Shown here one piece after another: positions 55,111-63,866 of a stretch of DNA of 64,000 nt. Position 1 is the stretch's first letter. Every line of letters begins with the position of its first letter. Under the pieces are notes generated by a model. It saw only the letters and a program-made list of their open reading frames with translations. It had not been told where the DNA came from and did no database searches. Made by a program: the position numbers and the translations under genes. Origin of the DNA: Maribacter sp. HTCC2170 (lineage in GTDB: Bacteria; Bacteroidota; Bacteroidia; Flavobacteriales; Flavobacteriaceae); NCBI RefSeq assembly GCF_000153165.2, contig NC_014472.1:927501-991500 (forward strand), read 5' to 3'.

Positions 55111-55818
55111 ATGCACTATAACAGAATATTATTAAAACTGAGCGGCGAGGCCCTCATGGGTGAAAAACAATATGGTATCGACCCAAAAAGGCTTGCTGAA
55201 TATGCTCAAGAAATAAAAGAAGTTGTGGATAAAGGCATGCAAGTAGCAATAGTTATTGGCGGTGGCAATATTTTCAGGGGACTTGCCGGAGCAAGTAACG
55301 GTATGGATCGTGTTCAAGGCGATCACATGGGTATGTTAGCCACTGTAATAAACGGTTTGGCACTCCAAAGTGCTTTAGAGATTGAAGGCGTTGAAACCAG
55401 GTTACAATCTGCAATTAAGATAAATGAGGTTGCCGAACCTTTTATCAGGAGACGTGCAATGAGACATTTAGAAAAGGGAAGAGTGGTTATATTTGGAGGA
55501 GGAACTGGAAACCCGTACTTTACAACAGATTCCGCAGCCGTTTTACGAGCTATTGAAATTGAGGCTGATGTTATATTAAAAGGAACCCGTGTTGATGGCA
55601 TTTATACTTCTGATCCAGAAAAGAATAAAGACGCTACAAAGTTTGACTCCATTTCATTCAACGATGTGCTAAGAAAAGGATTAAAGGTTATGGATACAAC
55701 TGCATTTACTCTGAGTCAAGAAAATGAACTCCCTATCATTGTTTTTGATATGAACAAGAAAGGTAATCTATTGAGGGTTCTTGATGGAGAAAATGTGGGC
55801 ACCAAAGTAAATCTATAG
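55111..55818 (+). CDS. pyrH: UMP kinase
   Basis: Phosphorylates UMP to UDP; the hexameric bacterial enzyme of the amino-acid kinase fold. 235 residues. Motifs: [20 protein letters not shown] at the start, [10 protein letters not shown] in the nucleotide/substrate loop, [19 protein letters not shown] and [14 protein letters not shown]. Gene order pyrH-frr is conserved; frr begins 41 bases later. Confidence 0.98.
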   Translation: MHYNRILLKLSGEALMGEKQYGIDPKRLAEYAQEIKEVVDKGMQVAIVIGGGNIFRGLAGASNGMDRVQGDHMGMLATVINGLALQSALEIEGVETRLQSAIKINEVAEPFIRRRAMRHLEKGRVVIFGGGTGNPYFTTDSAAVLRAIEIEADVILKGTRVDGIYTSDPEKNKDATKFDSISFNDVLRKGLKVMDTTAFTLSQENELPIIVFDMNKKGNLLRVLDGENVGTKVNL

Positions 55819-55859
55819 TTTGGTATAATTTATGTTAGTTTGATTTTAAAGCTTAAGTT

Positions 55860-56417
55860 ATGAACGAAGAAATTAAATTTATTTTAGACGCCACCAAAGA
55901 AAGTATGGACGCGGCTATCACACATCTTGAAAAAGAATTTGTAAAAATCCGCGCTGGAAAAGCAAACCCAGCCATGTTGTCTTCCGTTATGGTAGATTAT
56001 TACGGATCTCAAACACCATTATCACAAGTGGCAAATATAAATACGCCTGATGGTCGAACATTATCCGTACAGCCTTGGGAAAAGAATATGCTCCAAGAAA
56101 TTGAAACTGCTATTATGCATGCCAATCTTGGATTTAACCCAATGAACAATGGGGATTTTGTCATCATAAACGTACCCCCTCTAACCGAGGAAAGAAGAAT
56201 CCAATTGGCCAAACAGGCTAAAGCTGAAGCAGAGCATGCCAAAGTAGGAGCTCGTAATGCCAGACAGGAGGCCAACAAAGAAATTAAAGACCTGGATGAC
56301 GCTTCAGAGGATATGAAGAAGAATGCAGAAATGGACGTTCAAGACTTAACGGACAAATACAGTAAAAAAATAGATGATTTCCTAGCTGCCAAGGAGGCCG
56401 AAATCATGAAGGTATAG
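55860..56417 (+). CDS. frr: Ribosome recycling factor
   Basis: Splits post-termination ribosomes with EF-G. 185 residues, standard size. The three-helix bundle shows LEKEFVKIRAGKANPAMLSS, then VDYYGSQTPLSQVANINTPDGRTL and the second helix pair EERRIQLAKQAKAEAEHAKVGARNARQEANKE (given in pieces: EERRIQLAKQAK, GARNARQEANKE). Last gene of the pyrH-frr pair, with a strong terminator after it. Confidence 0.98.
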   Translation: MNEEIKFILDATKESMDAAITHLEKEFVKIRAGKANPAMLSSVMVDYYGSQTPLSQVANINTPDGRTLSVQPWEKNMLQEIETAIMHANLGFNPMNNGDFVIINVPPLTEERRIQLAKQAKAEAEHAKVGARNARQEANKEIKDLDDASEDMKKNAEMDVQDLTDKYSKKIDDFLAAKEAEIMKV

Positions 56418-56430
56418 CATTACCAAAAAT

Positions 56431-56462
56431 AAAAAAAGCGACCCTAACAGGTCGCTTTTTTT
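56431..56462 (+). terminator. Terminator after frr
   Basis: AAAAAAAGCGACC (56431-56443) and GGTCGCTTTTTTT (56450-56462) with loop CTAACA: a perfect 13-base stem ending in T7. Confidence 0.93.
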
Positions 56463-56524
56463 ATTTCGTAAGTCATTCCATTTTATTTAGGCCCATCAAT
56501 TTAGGAAGACAACCTATCATTCTT

Positions 56525-56532
56525 TACCTTTG
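56525..56532 (+). promoter_or_regulatory. Candidate -7 box of the MMPL transporter gene
   Basis: TACCTTTG matches TAnnTTTG exactly, 18 bases before the ATG. The -33 region is not convincing. Confidence 0.5.
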
Positions 56533-56550
56533 CGCTCGTAAAAAATTTGG

Positions 56551-58947
56551 ATGGTTGCTAAACTTACACAAGGCTTTTGGGCAAAAGTCGCTAATATAAT
56601 TCTTAGGAATAGAATTCTAATATTATTCCTTATTGCTGCCTTCACTTTCTTTTTGGCCATGCAGTGGGAGAATATGCGATTTAGCAACTCACAGGCGAAT
56701 TTGTTGCCCGACGACCACCCTATTAATCTTGAATACCAAAATTTTCTGAACCAGTTTGGAGAAGAAGGCAATGCCGTCGTTTTTGCAGTAAACGATAGCG
56801 CTCTTTATTCACCGACGAATTTTAACAGATGGAATAAACTAAGTAAGCAACTCGGTGCATTCCCTGAGGTTGATTTTGTTCTCTCCACAGATAATCTACA
56901 AGAATTAATCAAGGACAAAGAGAAACAAGAATTTGTTTTAGAACCTTTGATTAAATCGGAAATCAAAACACAAAAAGATGTTGATACGCTCGTAAACCAT
57001 CTTTTCAACGACATACCGTTTTACGACAACTTGCTTTTCAATAAAGAAAGCAGAACTATACGCACCGTAATGTATTTGGACAAGGACATTGTTAATACCT
57101 CGGTACGAAAAGACTTCATTCTTGAAGACCTTACTAGTTTAGTCGAAAACTTCGAGGATGAAACAGGTCTCGATGTACGGGTTTCCGGGATGCCGTACAT
57201 AAGAACAATGAACTCCCAAAACATTATTGATGAAATAGGGAAATTCATTCTTGCTGCACTTGGGGTTACATCACTTATTTTCTTCTTCTTTTTCAGAAGT
57301 GTCAGGGCGACCCTTATATCCATGTTCATTGTAATTATCGGTGTTATGTGGGCCTTTGGTGTTTTAGGGTTACTGCAATATGAAATAACGGTGCTTACGG
57401 CATTGATTCCTCCATTGATTATCGTCATTGGAATCCCCAACTGTATTTTTTTAATTAACAAATATCAACAAGAAGTCAAAAAGCATGGCAATCAAGCATT
57501 GTCACTTCAGCGTGTTATCTCCAAAATTGGAAATGCTACTTTGATGACAAATATGACCACTGCTTCGGGTTTTGCTACTTTTATAATAACAGATAGTAAA
57601 CTTCTGAAGGAATTTGGCATCGTAGCTTCAATTAACATTATTGGCATATTCATTATATCCCTTTTGATTATTCCGATTGTATATAGTTTCATGTCTTTGC
57701 CAAAAACAAAACACTTAAAACATCTCAATAAGAAGTGGATCGATGGTTTTGTTAACAAGATGGAGCATATTGTCCGTGAAAAACGCATTGCAGTATATAT
57801 AACATCTATAATCCTATTGGTGGTTAGTATTATCGGAATCTATCAAATAGAAATTTCTGGAAGCCCTATTGAAGACATGCCCAAAAAGGCAGATTTTTTT
57901 AAGGATATTCGATTTTTTGAAAAAGAATTTGATGGAATAATGCCGGTAGAAATAGTTGTCGACACCAAGAAGCCCAAAGGTGTCATGAAACCAGCAACGC
58001 TAAGAAGAATGGATCAATTGGGCACCGTTATTGAAGAAATACCAGAACTATCAAAACCTGTGTCGGTGGTGAATCTGGTAAAATATTCCAAGCAAGCATT
58101 TTATAATGGCATTCCAAAATACTACCAACTACCAACAACACAGGAGAACAATTTCATTATAGATGTGGCCAGAAAATCCTCGGACAATGGCAATCTATTA
58201 AAAAGTTTCGTTGATAGTACTGGTCAAACCGCCAGAATAACAACTTTCATGAAAGACCTGAAAACAGAGCGCATGGAAGATATTGAAGCTCGCCTTTTAG
58301 AAAATGTTGCGAAGATATTTCCATCTGAAAGATATACGGTATACATGACAGGAAGTGCTCTTCTTTTCTTGAAAGGCACAAAATATTTGGTAAAGAACCT
58401 GATAATGTCACTTGCATTTGCCATTTTCTTGATTGCCTTGTTTATGGCCTTTTTGTTCAGGTCATTTAGAATGATAATCATTTCACTTATCCCCAACTTA
58501 CTGCCATTGGTAATTACGGCCGGAGTAATGGGCTTCGTTGGTGTACCCATAAAACCTTCTACGATATTGGTCTTTAGTATTGCTTTTGGTATCTCAGTCG
58601 ATGACACCATTCATTTCTTGGCCAAGTATAGACAGGAATTAACAGCCAATCGTTGGCAGATTAAAAAATCAGTTTATGCCGCTTTAAGGGAAACTGGAGT
58701 AAGTATGTTTTATACTTCCATAGTACTATTCTTTGGATTTTCAGTTTTTGTCATCTCAAATTTTGGCGGCACAGTTGCCCTTGGCGCCTTAGTATCCGCC
58801 ACATTGATGTTTGCTATGCTGGCCAATCTTATTCTGCTACCTTCATTATTACTTTCACTTGAACGTAGTATTGCGAATAAAGAGGTTTTACGTGAACCTC
58901 AAATCAATATTCTACCAAAAGAAGAAGACAATATCAAAGACCAGTAG
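56551..58947 (+). CDS. MMPL/RND-superfamily transporter
   Basis: 798 residues with the two-fold RND layout: one N-terminal helix (about 17-32), a periplasmic loop, a block of five helices (about 228-380), a helix at about 413, a second periplasmic loop, and a second block of five (about 617-770). The sterol-sensing-like helix regions VTSLIFFFFFRSVRATLIS and LAFAIFLIALFMAFLFRSF, and the motif GISVDDTIHFLAKYRQE with its paired Asp in the proton-relay helix, fit the superfamily. Unlike AcrB-type pumps it is short and has no linked periplasmic adaptor or outer-membrane gene, so an MMPL-like lipid or hydrophobic-compound exporter is likelier. Substrate unknown. Confidence 0.88.
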   Translation: MVAKLTQGFWAKVANIILRNRILILFLIAAFTFFLAMQWENMRFSNSQANLLPDDHPINLEYQNFLNQFGEEGNAVVFAVNDSALYSPTNFNRWNKLSKQLGAFPEVDFVLSTDNLQELIKDKEKQEFVLEPLIKSEIKTQKDVDTLVNHLFNDIPFYDNLLFNKESRTIRTVMYLDKDIVNTSVRKDFILEDLTSLVENFEDETGLDVRVSGMPYIRTMNSQNIIDEIGKFILAALGVTSLIFFFFFRSVRATLISMFIVIIGVMWAFGVLGLLQYEITVLTALIPPLIIVIGIPNCIFLINKYQQEVKKHGNQALSLQRVISKIGNATLMTNMTTASGFATFIITDSKLLKEFGIVASINIIGIFIISLLIIPIVYSFMSLPKTKHLKHLNKKWIDGFVNKMEHIVREKRIAVYITSIILLVVSIIGIYQIEISGSPIEDMPKKADFFKDIRFFEKEFDGIMPVEIVVDTKKPKGVMKPATLRRMDQLGTVIEEIPELSKPVSVVNLVKYSKQAFYNGIPKYYQLPTTQENNFIIDVARKSSDNGNLLKSFVDSTGQTARITTFMKDLKTERMEDIEARLLENVAKIFPSERYTVYMTGSALLFLKGTKYLVKNLIMSLAFAIFLIALFMAFLFRSFRMIIISLIPNLLPLVITAGVMGFVGVPIKPSTILVFSIAFGISVDDTIHFLAKYRQELTANRWQIKKSVYAALRETGVSMFYTSIVLFFGFSVFVISNFGGTVALGALVSATLMFAMLANLILLPSLLLSLERSIANKEVLREPQINILPKEEDNIKDQ

Positions 58948-59010
58948 ACATAAAACATCTTTCTTAGGTTTTTATACATTTTAGAGCTCGCTTCTTTTTG
59001 CTCAAAAGGC

Positions 59011-59018
59011 TATCTTTG
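59011..59018 (+). promoter_or_regulatory. Candidate -7 box of asnS
   Basis: TATCTTTG matches TAnnTTTG exactly, 26 bases before the asnS ATG. No good -33 at the usual spacing. No terminator hairpin was found between the transporter gene and asnS. Confidence 0.45.
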
Positions 59019-59044
59019 CCCTTTTAATTTTTATTCGATTTAAA

Positions 59045-60478
59045 ATGAAATCTTCAAATGTAAAAGAACTGCTTTCCAATGCTCCAGAACAGCAGGAAGT
59101 TGTAGTAAATGGTTGGGTCAAGACTTTTAGAAGCAATAGGTTTATTGCTCTGAATGATGGGTCTACAATAAATAATATTCAATGTGTTGTTGACTTTGAA
59201 AATCTAGAGGAAGAAGTTTTAAAGCAAATAAATACAGGTGCGGCATTAAAAATCAGTGGAATCTTGGTTGAAAGTCAAGGCAGAGGACAAAGTGTGGAAA
59301 TTCAAGTCAACGATATCCAAGTTCATGGTGGTGCAGATCCTGAAGCTTATCCTATACAACCCAAAAAGCATTCTTTGGAGTTCTTACGTGAAAAAGCTCA
59401 TTTAAGGGTAAGAACAAACACCTTTGCGGCTGTCATGAGAGTACGTTCCGCTTTGGCGTTTGCTATACATCAGTATTTTAGACAGAATGATTTCTACTAC
59501 TTTCATGCGCCAATAGTAACGGGTTCTGATGCAGAAGGAGCCGGAGAAATGTTCAGAGTAACCACTTTGGATAGTAAAAACCCTCCCCTGAATGAAGAAG
59601 GAGAGGTTAATTACAAAGAAGATTTCTTTGGAAAAGAAACCAACTTAACCGTTTCCGGGCAGTTAGAGGCAGAAGCCTATGCCATGGGCTTGGGTAAAGT
59701 ATATACTTTCGGACCTACTTTCAGGGCGGAAAATTCAAATACATCCAGACATCTTGCTGAGTTTTGGATGGTAGAACCAGAAATGGCATTCTATGATTTG
59801 GATGCCAATATGGATTTAGCTGAAGACTTCATAAAAAATGTCATTGCTTATATTTTGGAGCATTGTAATGAAGACCTGCAATTCCTGGAAAAAAGATTAC
59901 TGGATGAAGAAAAATCAAAACCACAGGCAGAACGGAGTGATATGCCACTAATTGAAAAACTTAAGTTCATTTGTGATAATGAATTTAAGCGGGTGACCTA
60001 TACCGAAGCAATAGACATTTTAAGAAACAGCAAACCCAACAAAAAGAAGAAATTTAAGTATCCGATCAACGAATGGGGAGCCGACCTGCAAAGTGAACAT
60101 GAGCGTTTTCTAGTTGAGAAGCATTTTAAATGCCCTGTTATATTGTTCGATTATCCGGCAAAAATAAAGGCGTTTTATATGCGATTGAACGAAGATGGCA
60201 AAACGGTACGCGCCATGGACATTCTTTTTCCTGGTATTGGGGAAATCGTTGGCGGATCACAACGTGAAGAACGCTTGGATGTTCTAAAAGAAAAAATAGC
60301 TGACCTAGGAATTGATGAAGAAGAATTGTGGTGGTACCTTGATCTTAGAAAGTTTGGTACCGCCGAACACAGCGGATTTGGTTTAGGGTTTGAACGTTTG
60401 GTACTTTTTGCCACAGGCATGGGTAATATTCGCGATGTAATTCCGTTTCCCCGAACACCCCAAAATGCGGAGTTCTAA
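59045..60478 (+). CDS. asnS: Asparaginyl-tRNA synthetase
   Basis: Class IIb synthetase charging tRNA-Asn. 477 residues. The N-terminal OB anticodon-binding domain includes EVVVNGWVKTFRSNRFIALNDGS, and the catalytic domain has class II motif 2 (GPTFRAENSNTSRHLAEFWMVEPEMAF) split as FRAENSNTSRHLAEFWM and motif 3 GFGLGFERLVLFATG. The Asn rather than Asp identity follows from overall sequence and the segment PQNAEF at the end. Leads the asnS-rpoN run; rpoN begins 40 bases later. Confidence 0.97.
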   Translation: MKSSNVKELLSNAPEQQEVVVNGWVKTFRSNRFIALNDGSTINNIQCVVDFENLEEEVLKQINTGAALKISGILVESQGRGQSVEIQVNDIQVHGGADPEAYPIQPKKHSLEFLREKAHLRVRTNTFAAVMRVRSALAFAIHQYFRQNDFYYFHAPIVTGSDAEGAGEMFRVTTLDSKNPPLNEEGEVNYKEDFFGKETNLTVSGQLEAEAYAMGLGKVYTFGPTFRAENSNTSRHLAEFWMVEPEMAFYDLDANMDLAEDFIKNVIAYILEHCNEDLQFLEKRLLDEEKSKPQAERSDMPLIEKLKFICDNEFKRVTYTEAIDILRNSKPNKKKKFKYPINEWGADLQSEHERFLVEKHFKCPVILFDYPAKIKAFYMRLNEDGKTVRAMDILFPGIGEIVGGSQREERLDVLKEKIADLGIDEEELWWYLDLRKFGTAEHSGFGLGFERLVLFATGMGNIRDVIPFPRTPQNAEF

Positions 60479-60518
60479 TCTGAAATCGTTAACTTTATAA
60501 GGCAGATAACAAACCTAA

Positions 60519-61976
60519 ATGCTCAAACAACACTTACAGTTTAAATTATCACAAAAGCTTTCTCCTCAACAGATTCAGTTGATGAAGTTGATACAATTGC
60601 CTACACAGGCATTTGAACAACGTTTAAAACAAGAGTTAGAGGAAAATCCTGCTTTGGAAGGTGGTAAAGAAGAAAGTGAAAGTATTGAGGATGAATATGA
60701 TGACCTCTATGAAAGTGAAATAGAAGGTGAGAACATTAATACTGATGACATTAACATAGATGATTATCTCAGTGATGATGAAATTCCCGACTACCGTACG
60801 AAGGCAAATAACTATAGCGCAGATGACGATGAAAAGAGTGTACCGTATGCTGCAGGTACTTCTTTTAACCAATACCTAATAACACAACTAAATACCACCT
60901 ATTTAAGTGATGAAGAATGGAGCATAGCGGAATTTCTTGTTGGCAGTGTTGATGAAAGCGGATATATTAGACGCCCGATGACCGACATTATGGATGATCT
61001 GGCATTTACCCAAAATATTTATACTGACGAAAAAACCATAGAATCTGTTCTAAAAACGGTACAAGCTTTGGATCCTGCAGGTGTTGCTGCTCGGTCACTT
61101 GAAGAATGTTTGATTATCCAGTTAAAAAGAAAAGAGACCAATCAGGACATTGAAAGGGCCATTTCAATTTTAGAAAAGTCATTTGAACAGTTTACGAAAA
61201 AGCACTATAAGAAGTTACTGCAAAAACACAATATTTCAGAAGAAGAACTTAAAGACGCAATAGGGGAAATTGAAAAGTTAAACCCTAAACCCGGTGGTTC
61301 ATATGCCGGAAACAATAGAATTGTTGAACATGTAGTTCCTGATTTTTCCATCAAAATTGTGGACGGGGTTTTAGAACTCACCCTCAATGGACGAAATGCA
61401 CCTGAATTGCATGTCTCGAAGGAATATAACAACATGCTCAAGGGATTCAAAGACGCTAAGAAGAAATCTAAGTCCCAAAAAGATACCGTGATGTTCATTA
61501 AGCAAAAATTGGATGCAGCAAAATGGTTTATTGATGCCATAAAACAGCGTCAACAAACTTTGTTCATCACCATGAGTGCTATTATGGAATATCAAAAAGA
61601 GTATTTCTTAACGGGTGATGAGCGCAATTTGAGACCGATGATCCTTAAAGATATAGCGGACAAAATCAATATGGATGTATCAACAGTATCTCGAGTCGCA
61701 AATAGTAAATATGTTGACACTCCTTACGGCACTAAATTGATTAAAGAATACTTTTCCGAGTCAATGAAAAATGAGCAAGGTGAGGATGTTTCAACAAAAG
61801 AAATAAAAAAAATACTTGAAACAGTTATAGCTGAAGAAGCTAAGAAAAAACCACTTACAGATGACAAACTCGCTGCCATCTTAAAAGAAAAAGGATATCC
61901 AATAGCTCGTAGAACAGTAGCAAAATATAGAGAACAGTTAGGAATACCTGTGGCAAGGCTACGAAAAGAGATCTAA
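60519..61976 (+). CDS. rpoN: RNA polymerase sigma-54 factor
   Basis: 485 residues with the three sigma-54 regions. Region I is MLKQHLQFKLSQKLSPQQIQ and the Gln/Leu-rich helix that contacts activators (about 1-50). Region II is acidic (ESIEDEYDDLYESEIEGEN, about 53-75). Region III has the core-binding domain and DNA-binding domain, ending with the RpoN box ARRTVAKYREQLGIP. Sigma-54 needs enhancer-binding AAA+ activators; none is encoded here. The stop overlaps the start of the next gene by one base (TAATG). Confidence 0.97.
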   Translation: MLKQHLQFKLSQKLSPQQIQLMKLIQLPTQAFEQRLKQELEENPALEGGKEESESIEDEYDDLYESEIEGENINTDDINIDDYLSDDEIPDYRTKANNYSADDDEKSVPYAAGTSFNQYLITQLNTTYLSDEEWSIAEFLVGSVDESGYIRRPMTDIMDDLAFTQNIYTDEKTIESVLKTVQALDPAGVAARSLEECLIIQLKRKETNQDIERAISILEKSFEQFTKKHYKKLLQKHNISEEELKDAIGEIEKLNPKPGGSYAGNNRIVEHVVPDFSIKIVDGVLELTLNGRNAPELHVSKEYNNMLKGFKDAKKKSKSQKDTVMFIKQKLDAAKWFIDAIKQRQQTLFITMSAIMEYQKEYFLTGDERNLRPMILKDIADKINMDVSTVSRVANSKYVDTPYGTKLIKEYFSESMKNEQGEDVSTKEIKKILETVIAEEAKKKPLTDDKLAAILKEKGYPIARRTVAKYREQLGIPVARLRKEI

Positions 61977-62581
61977 TGAAATTTTTTCAAAAAGCAATTT
62001 CATATATCTTTCATCCACTATTTATTCCCATTGCCGGGACCCTTGCCTACTTTCTTATTACTCCAAAATATAGTCCGTTAGAATTGCAAAGCGGGAACAT
62101 TTTGCCAATCTTTATTCTAACGGTTATCATACCTATAATTACTTTTTTGATCCTTAGAAATATAGGTTATGTTAATTCAATACAACTACCTACAATCCAA
62201 GAGCGTAAATATCCTTTGTACATTAATCTTGTGATATTATTAATGATAGTCTACAAGGTGATTCCAAATAATTATATCATCGAGCTTTATTTCTATTTTG
62301 TTGGGTTAATTGCCGCTACTTTCGCAACAATTATATTACTGTTCTTTAAAGTGAAAAGCAGTATGCATCTACTTGGCATGGGCAGCTTATTTATGTTTTT
62401 AGTGAATTTGAGCATACATTTTGAAATCAACATTACCTTGGCTTTAAGTCTATTTATACTGGCAATTGGCCTTGTATCCACTTCCAGATTATATCTTAAG
62501 GCCCACACAAAGGCAGAATTGATTCTTGGCTTTGGTATAGGGCTAATTTCACAATTGCTTACAGTTAAATATTGGTTATAA
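61976..62581 (+). CDS. Small integral membrane protein of unknown function
   Basis: 201 residues, almost entirely hydrophobic, with about six helices (roughly 10-26, 42-58, 79-95, 103-123, 129-150 and 154-170, with a final one near 185). No catalytic pattern that I recognise; FFQKAISYIFHPLFIPIAGTL at the start resembles membrane proteins listed near PAP2 relatives but the phosphatase residues are absent. Coupled to rpoN by one-base overlap. It ends overlapping the end of the convergent PorT-like gene by 6 bases. Confidence 0.7.
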   Translation: MKFFQKAISYIFHPLFIPIAGTLAYFLITPKYSPLELQSGNILPIFILTVIIPIITFLILRNIGYVNSIQLPTIQERKYPLYINLVILLMIVYKVIPNNYIIELYFYFVGLIAATFATIILLFFKVKSSMHLLGMGSLFMFLVNLSIHFEINITLALSLFILAIGLVSTSRLYLKAHTKAELILGFGIGLISQLLTVKYWL

Positions 62582-63289
62582 AATGTAAAAAATTAAACCT
62601 ACACGTAATGGTTTTAATTTTAAATTCTCATTCTCTAATAAAACATCATCTTCAAAAAGATTATTCAAAGCATAGTAGATGTGAACATTGAACGTATTAT
62701 AGCCAAAATTGAACATTAGCCCATATTGAAGTTTTCTAACATCAGAGTTTACAAATGAAGTCTTCTCCTCAGATGTCACTAATTTAGAACGTGACCCAAA
62801 TATGTATCCTAGTTTTATCCCTGAATAAACCCTCCAAAATTTATACTCAGTAGCCGAAGAATTTCGCCACCTAAACTCGAGCGGCAATTCTACTAAATGA
62901 GTTTCAATTTTATTTCTTTTCACCGATAATTCGTCTTCGCTCAAAACAATTACATCTTCTTCTATAAATGAGTAGTCTATACCTGCAGCCGATTTTGACG
63001 CCCATAAATTAGAATAGTATGAATTAACTGCATAGCCAAGACCCAACCCAATGGCAAAAGTTCTATCAGGATTAAGAGGTATATCCTTAATAAACCCACC
63101 CTGCAATCCATATGAAAGATTGGTCTGTTTAAAATCATCCGGCTTATTAAGCAAAAAATTATAAGTAACCCCCAAATAGAATTGATCCTCAAGATATTTT
63201 GAATCAGCTGCCTCCCGTTCATTTAATGATTGACCAAATAACCCACTATATGTAAAAAATAACAGAAGACCAAGAATTGTTTGTTTCAT
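62576..63289 (-). CDS. PorT-family outer-membrane barrel protein
   Basis: I start at 63289 (MKQTILGLLLFFTYSGLFGQ, a signal peptide); the upstream ATG at 63307 lies against a terminator. 237 residues. The mature part alternates hydrophobic residues in short strands (YLGVTYNFLL, FAIGLGLGYAVNSYY, VYSGIKLGYIFG, FNVHIYYALNNLF) and ends LRVGLIFYIL, fitting an eight-stranded barrel of the PorT-like family. PorT/SprT itself is a T9SS component; whether this is the true PorT or a sister protein cannot be settled by sequence reading alone. Its transcription starts close to the exbD terminator, so it is probably independent of exbD. Confidence 0.7.
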   Translation of the reverse strand: MKQTILGLLLFFTYSGLFGQSLNEREAADSKYLEDQFYLGVTYNFLLNKPDDFKQTNLSYGLQGGFIKDIPLNPDRTFAIGLGLGYAVNSYYSNLWASKSAAGIDYSFIEEDVIVLSEDELSVKRNKIETHLVELPLEFRWRNSSATEYKFWRVYSGIKLGYIFGSRSKLVTSEEKTSFVNSDVRKLQYGLMFNFGYNTFNVHIYYALNNLFEDDVLLENENLKLKPLRVGLIFYIL

Positions 63290-63310
63290 GAAGATAAATT
63301 TAATCAAATA

Positions 63311-63344
63311 AAAAACGCCCCGATAAATTTATCGGGGCGTTTTT
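63311..63344 (-). terminator. Perfect palindromic terminator after exbD
   Basis: AAAAACGCCCCGATAAA (63311-63327) and TTTATCGGGGCGTTTTT (63328-63344) form an uninterrupted 17-base inverted repeat, 20 bases after the exbD stop and 21 bases before the PorT-like start. It is symmetrical and ends in T residues on both strands. Confidence 0.9.
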
Positions 63345-63364
63345 ATAAGTTTGAAAATTTGTAT

Positions 63365-63847
63365 TTACTGCAAGTTTCTAAAGGCATCGCCTTCATAGGT
63401 CGTATAATTTACCTTAAGGGCATTAACTTTTCTCAACTCTTGTTTAATGTCCGATATTAATCCCATATTGGCATTTTTATCAACTTTTAAAGCAGTTGTC
63501 AAAACGTTCTGCAGTTCTTGCGACTTCTTTGCTCTTTCTGCTAGGATATAATCACCTACATCAGATGGGTTCGCAAATTTATCATTTAACTGAATCTTTG
63601 ACTCAGTACCAAAAACTTTTTGATATTCTTGGGTTGGCTTACCAACATAAATGTATATAACACGGTCCTTTTTTTCTAACTTCTTAATTTCGTTAGCATT
63701 AGGAAGCACGTTTTCTACCTTAAGTGAACTATCCTTCATAACCGTAACCGTCATAAAAAAGAACAGCAACATAAAAACGATATCAGGTAAGGACGCCGTA
63801 GATACTGGTGGCAGTTCACCACTCTTTTTCTTACTAAATTTAGACAT
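63365..63847 (-). CDS. exbD: Biopolymer transport protein ExbD
   Basis: 160 residues. One N-terminal membrane helix follows a short basic tail; the helix begins LPDIVFMLLFFFMTVTVM and its D22 is the proton-carrying aspartate of the family. A periplasmic domain with VENVLPNANEIKKLEKKDRVIYIYVGK follows. ExbD works with ExbB to power TonB. It follows another ExbD-like gene whose end is at 63867, a 19-base gap; tandem exbD genes are common in Bacteroidota. Its TonB partner could be the tonB-like gene at the left end of the window. Confidence 0.92.
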   Translation of the reverse strand: MSKFSKKKSGELPPVSTASLPDIVFMLLFFFMTVTVMKDSSLKVENVLPNANEIKKLEKKDRVIYIYVGKPTQEYQKVFGTESKIQLNDKFANPSDVGDYILAERAKKSQELQNVLTTALKVDKNANMGLISDIKQELRKVNALKVNYTTYEGDAFRNLQ

Positions 63848-63866
63848 AGCTTGTATTTAGAAATTA

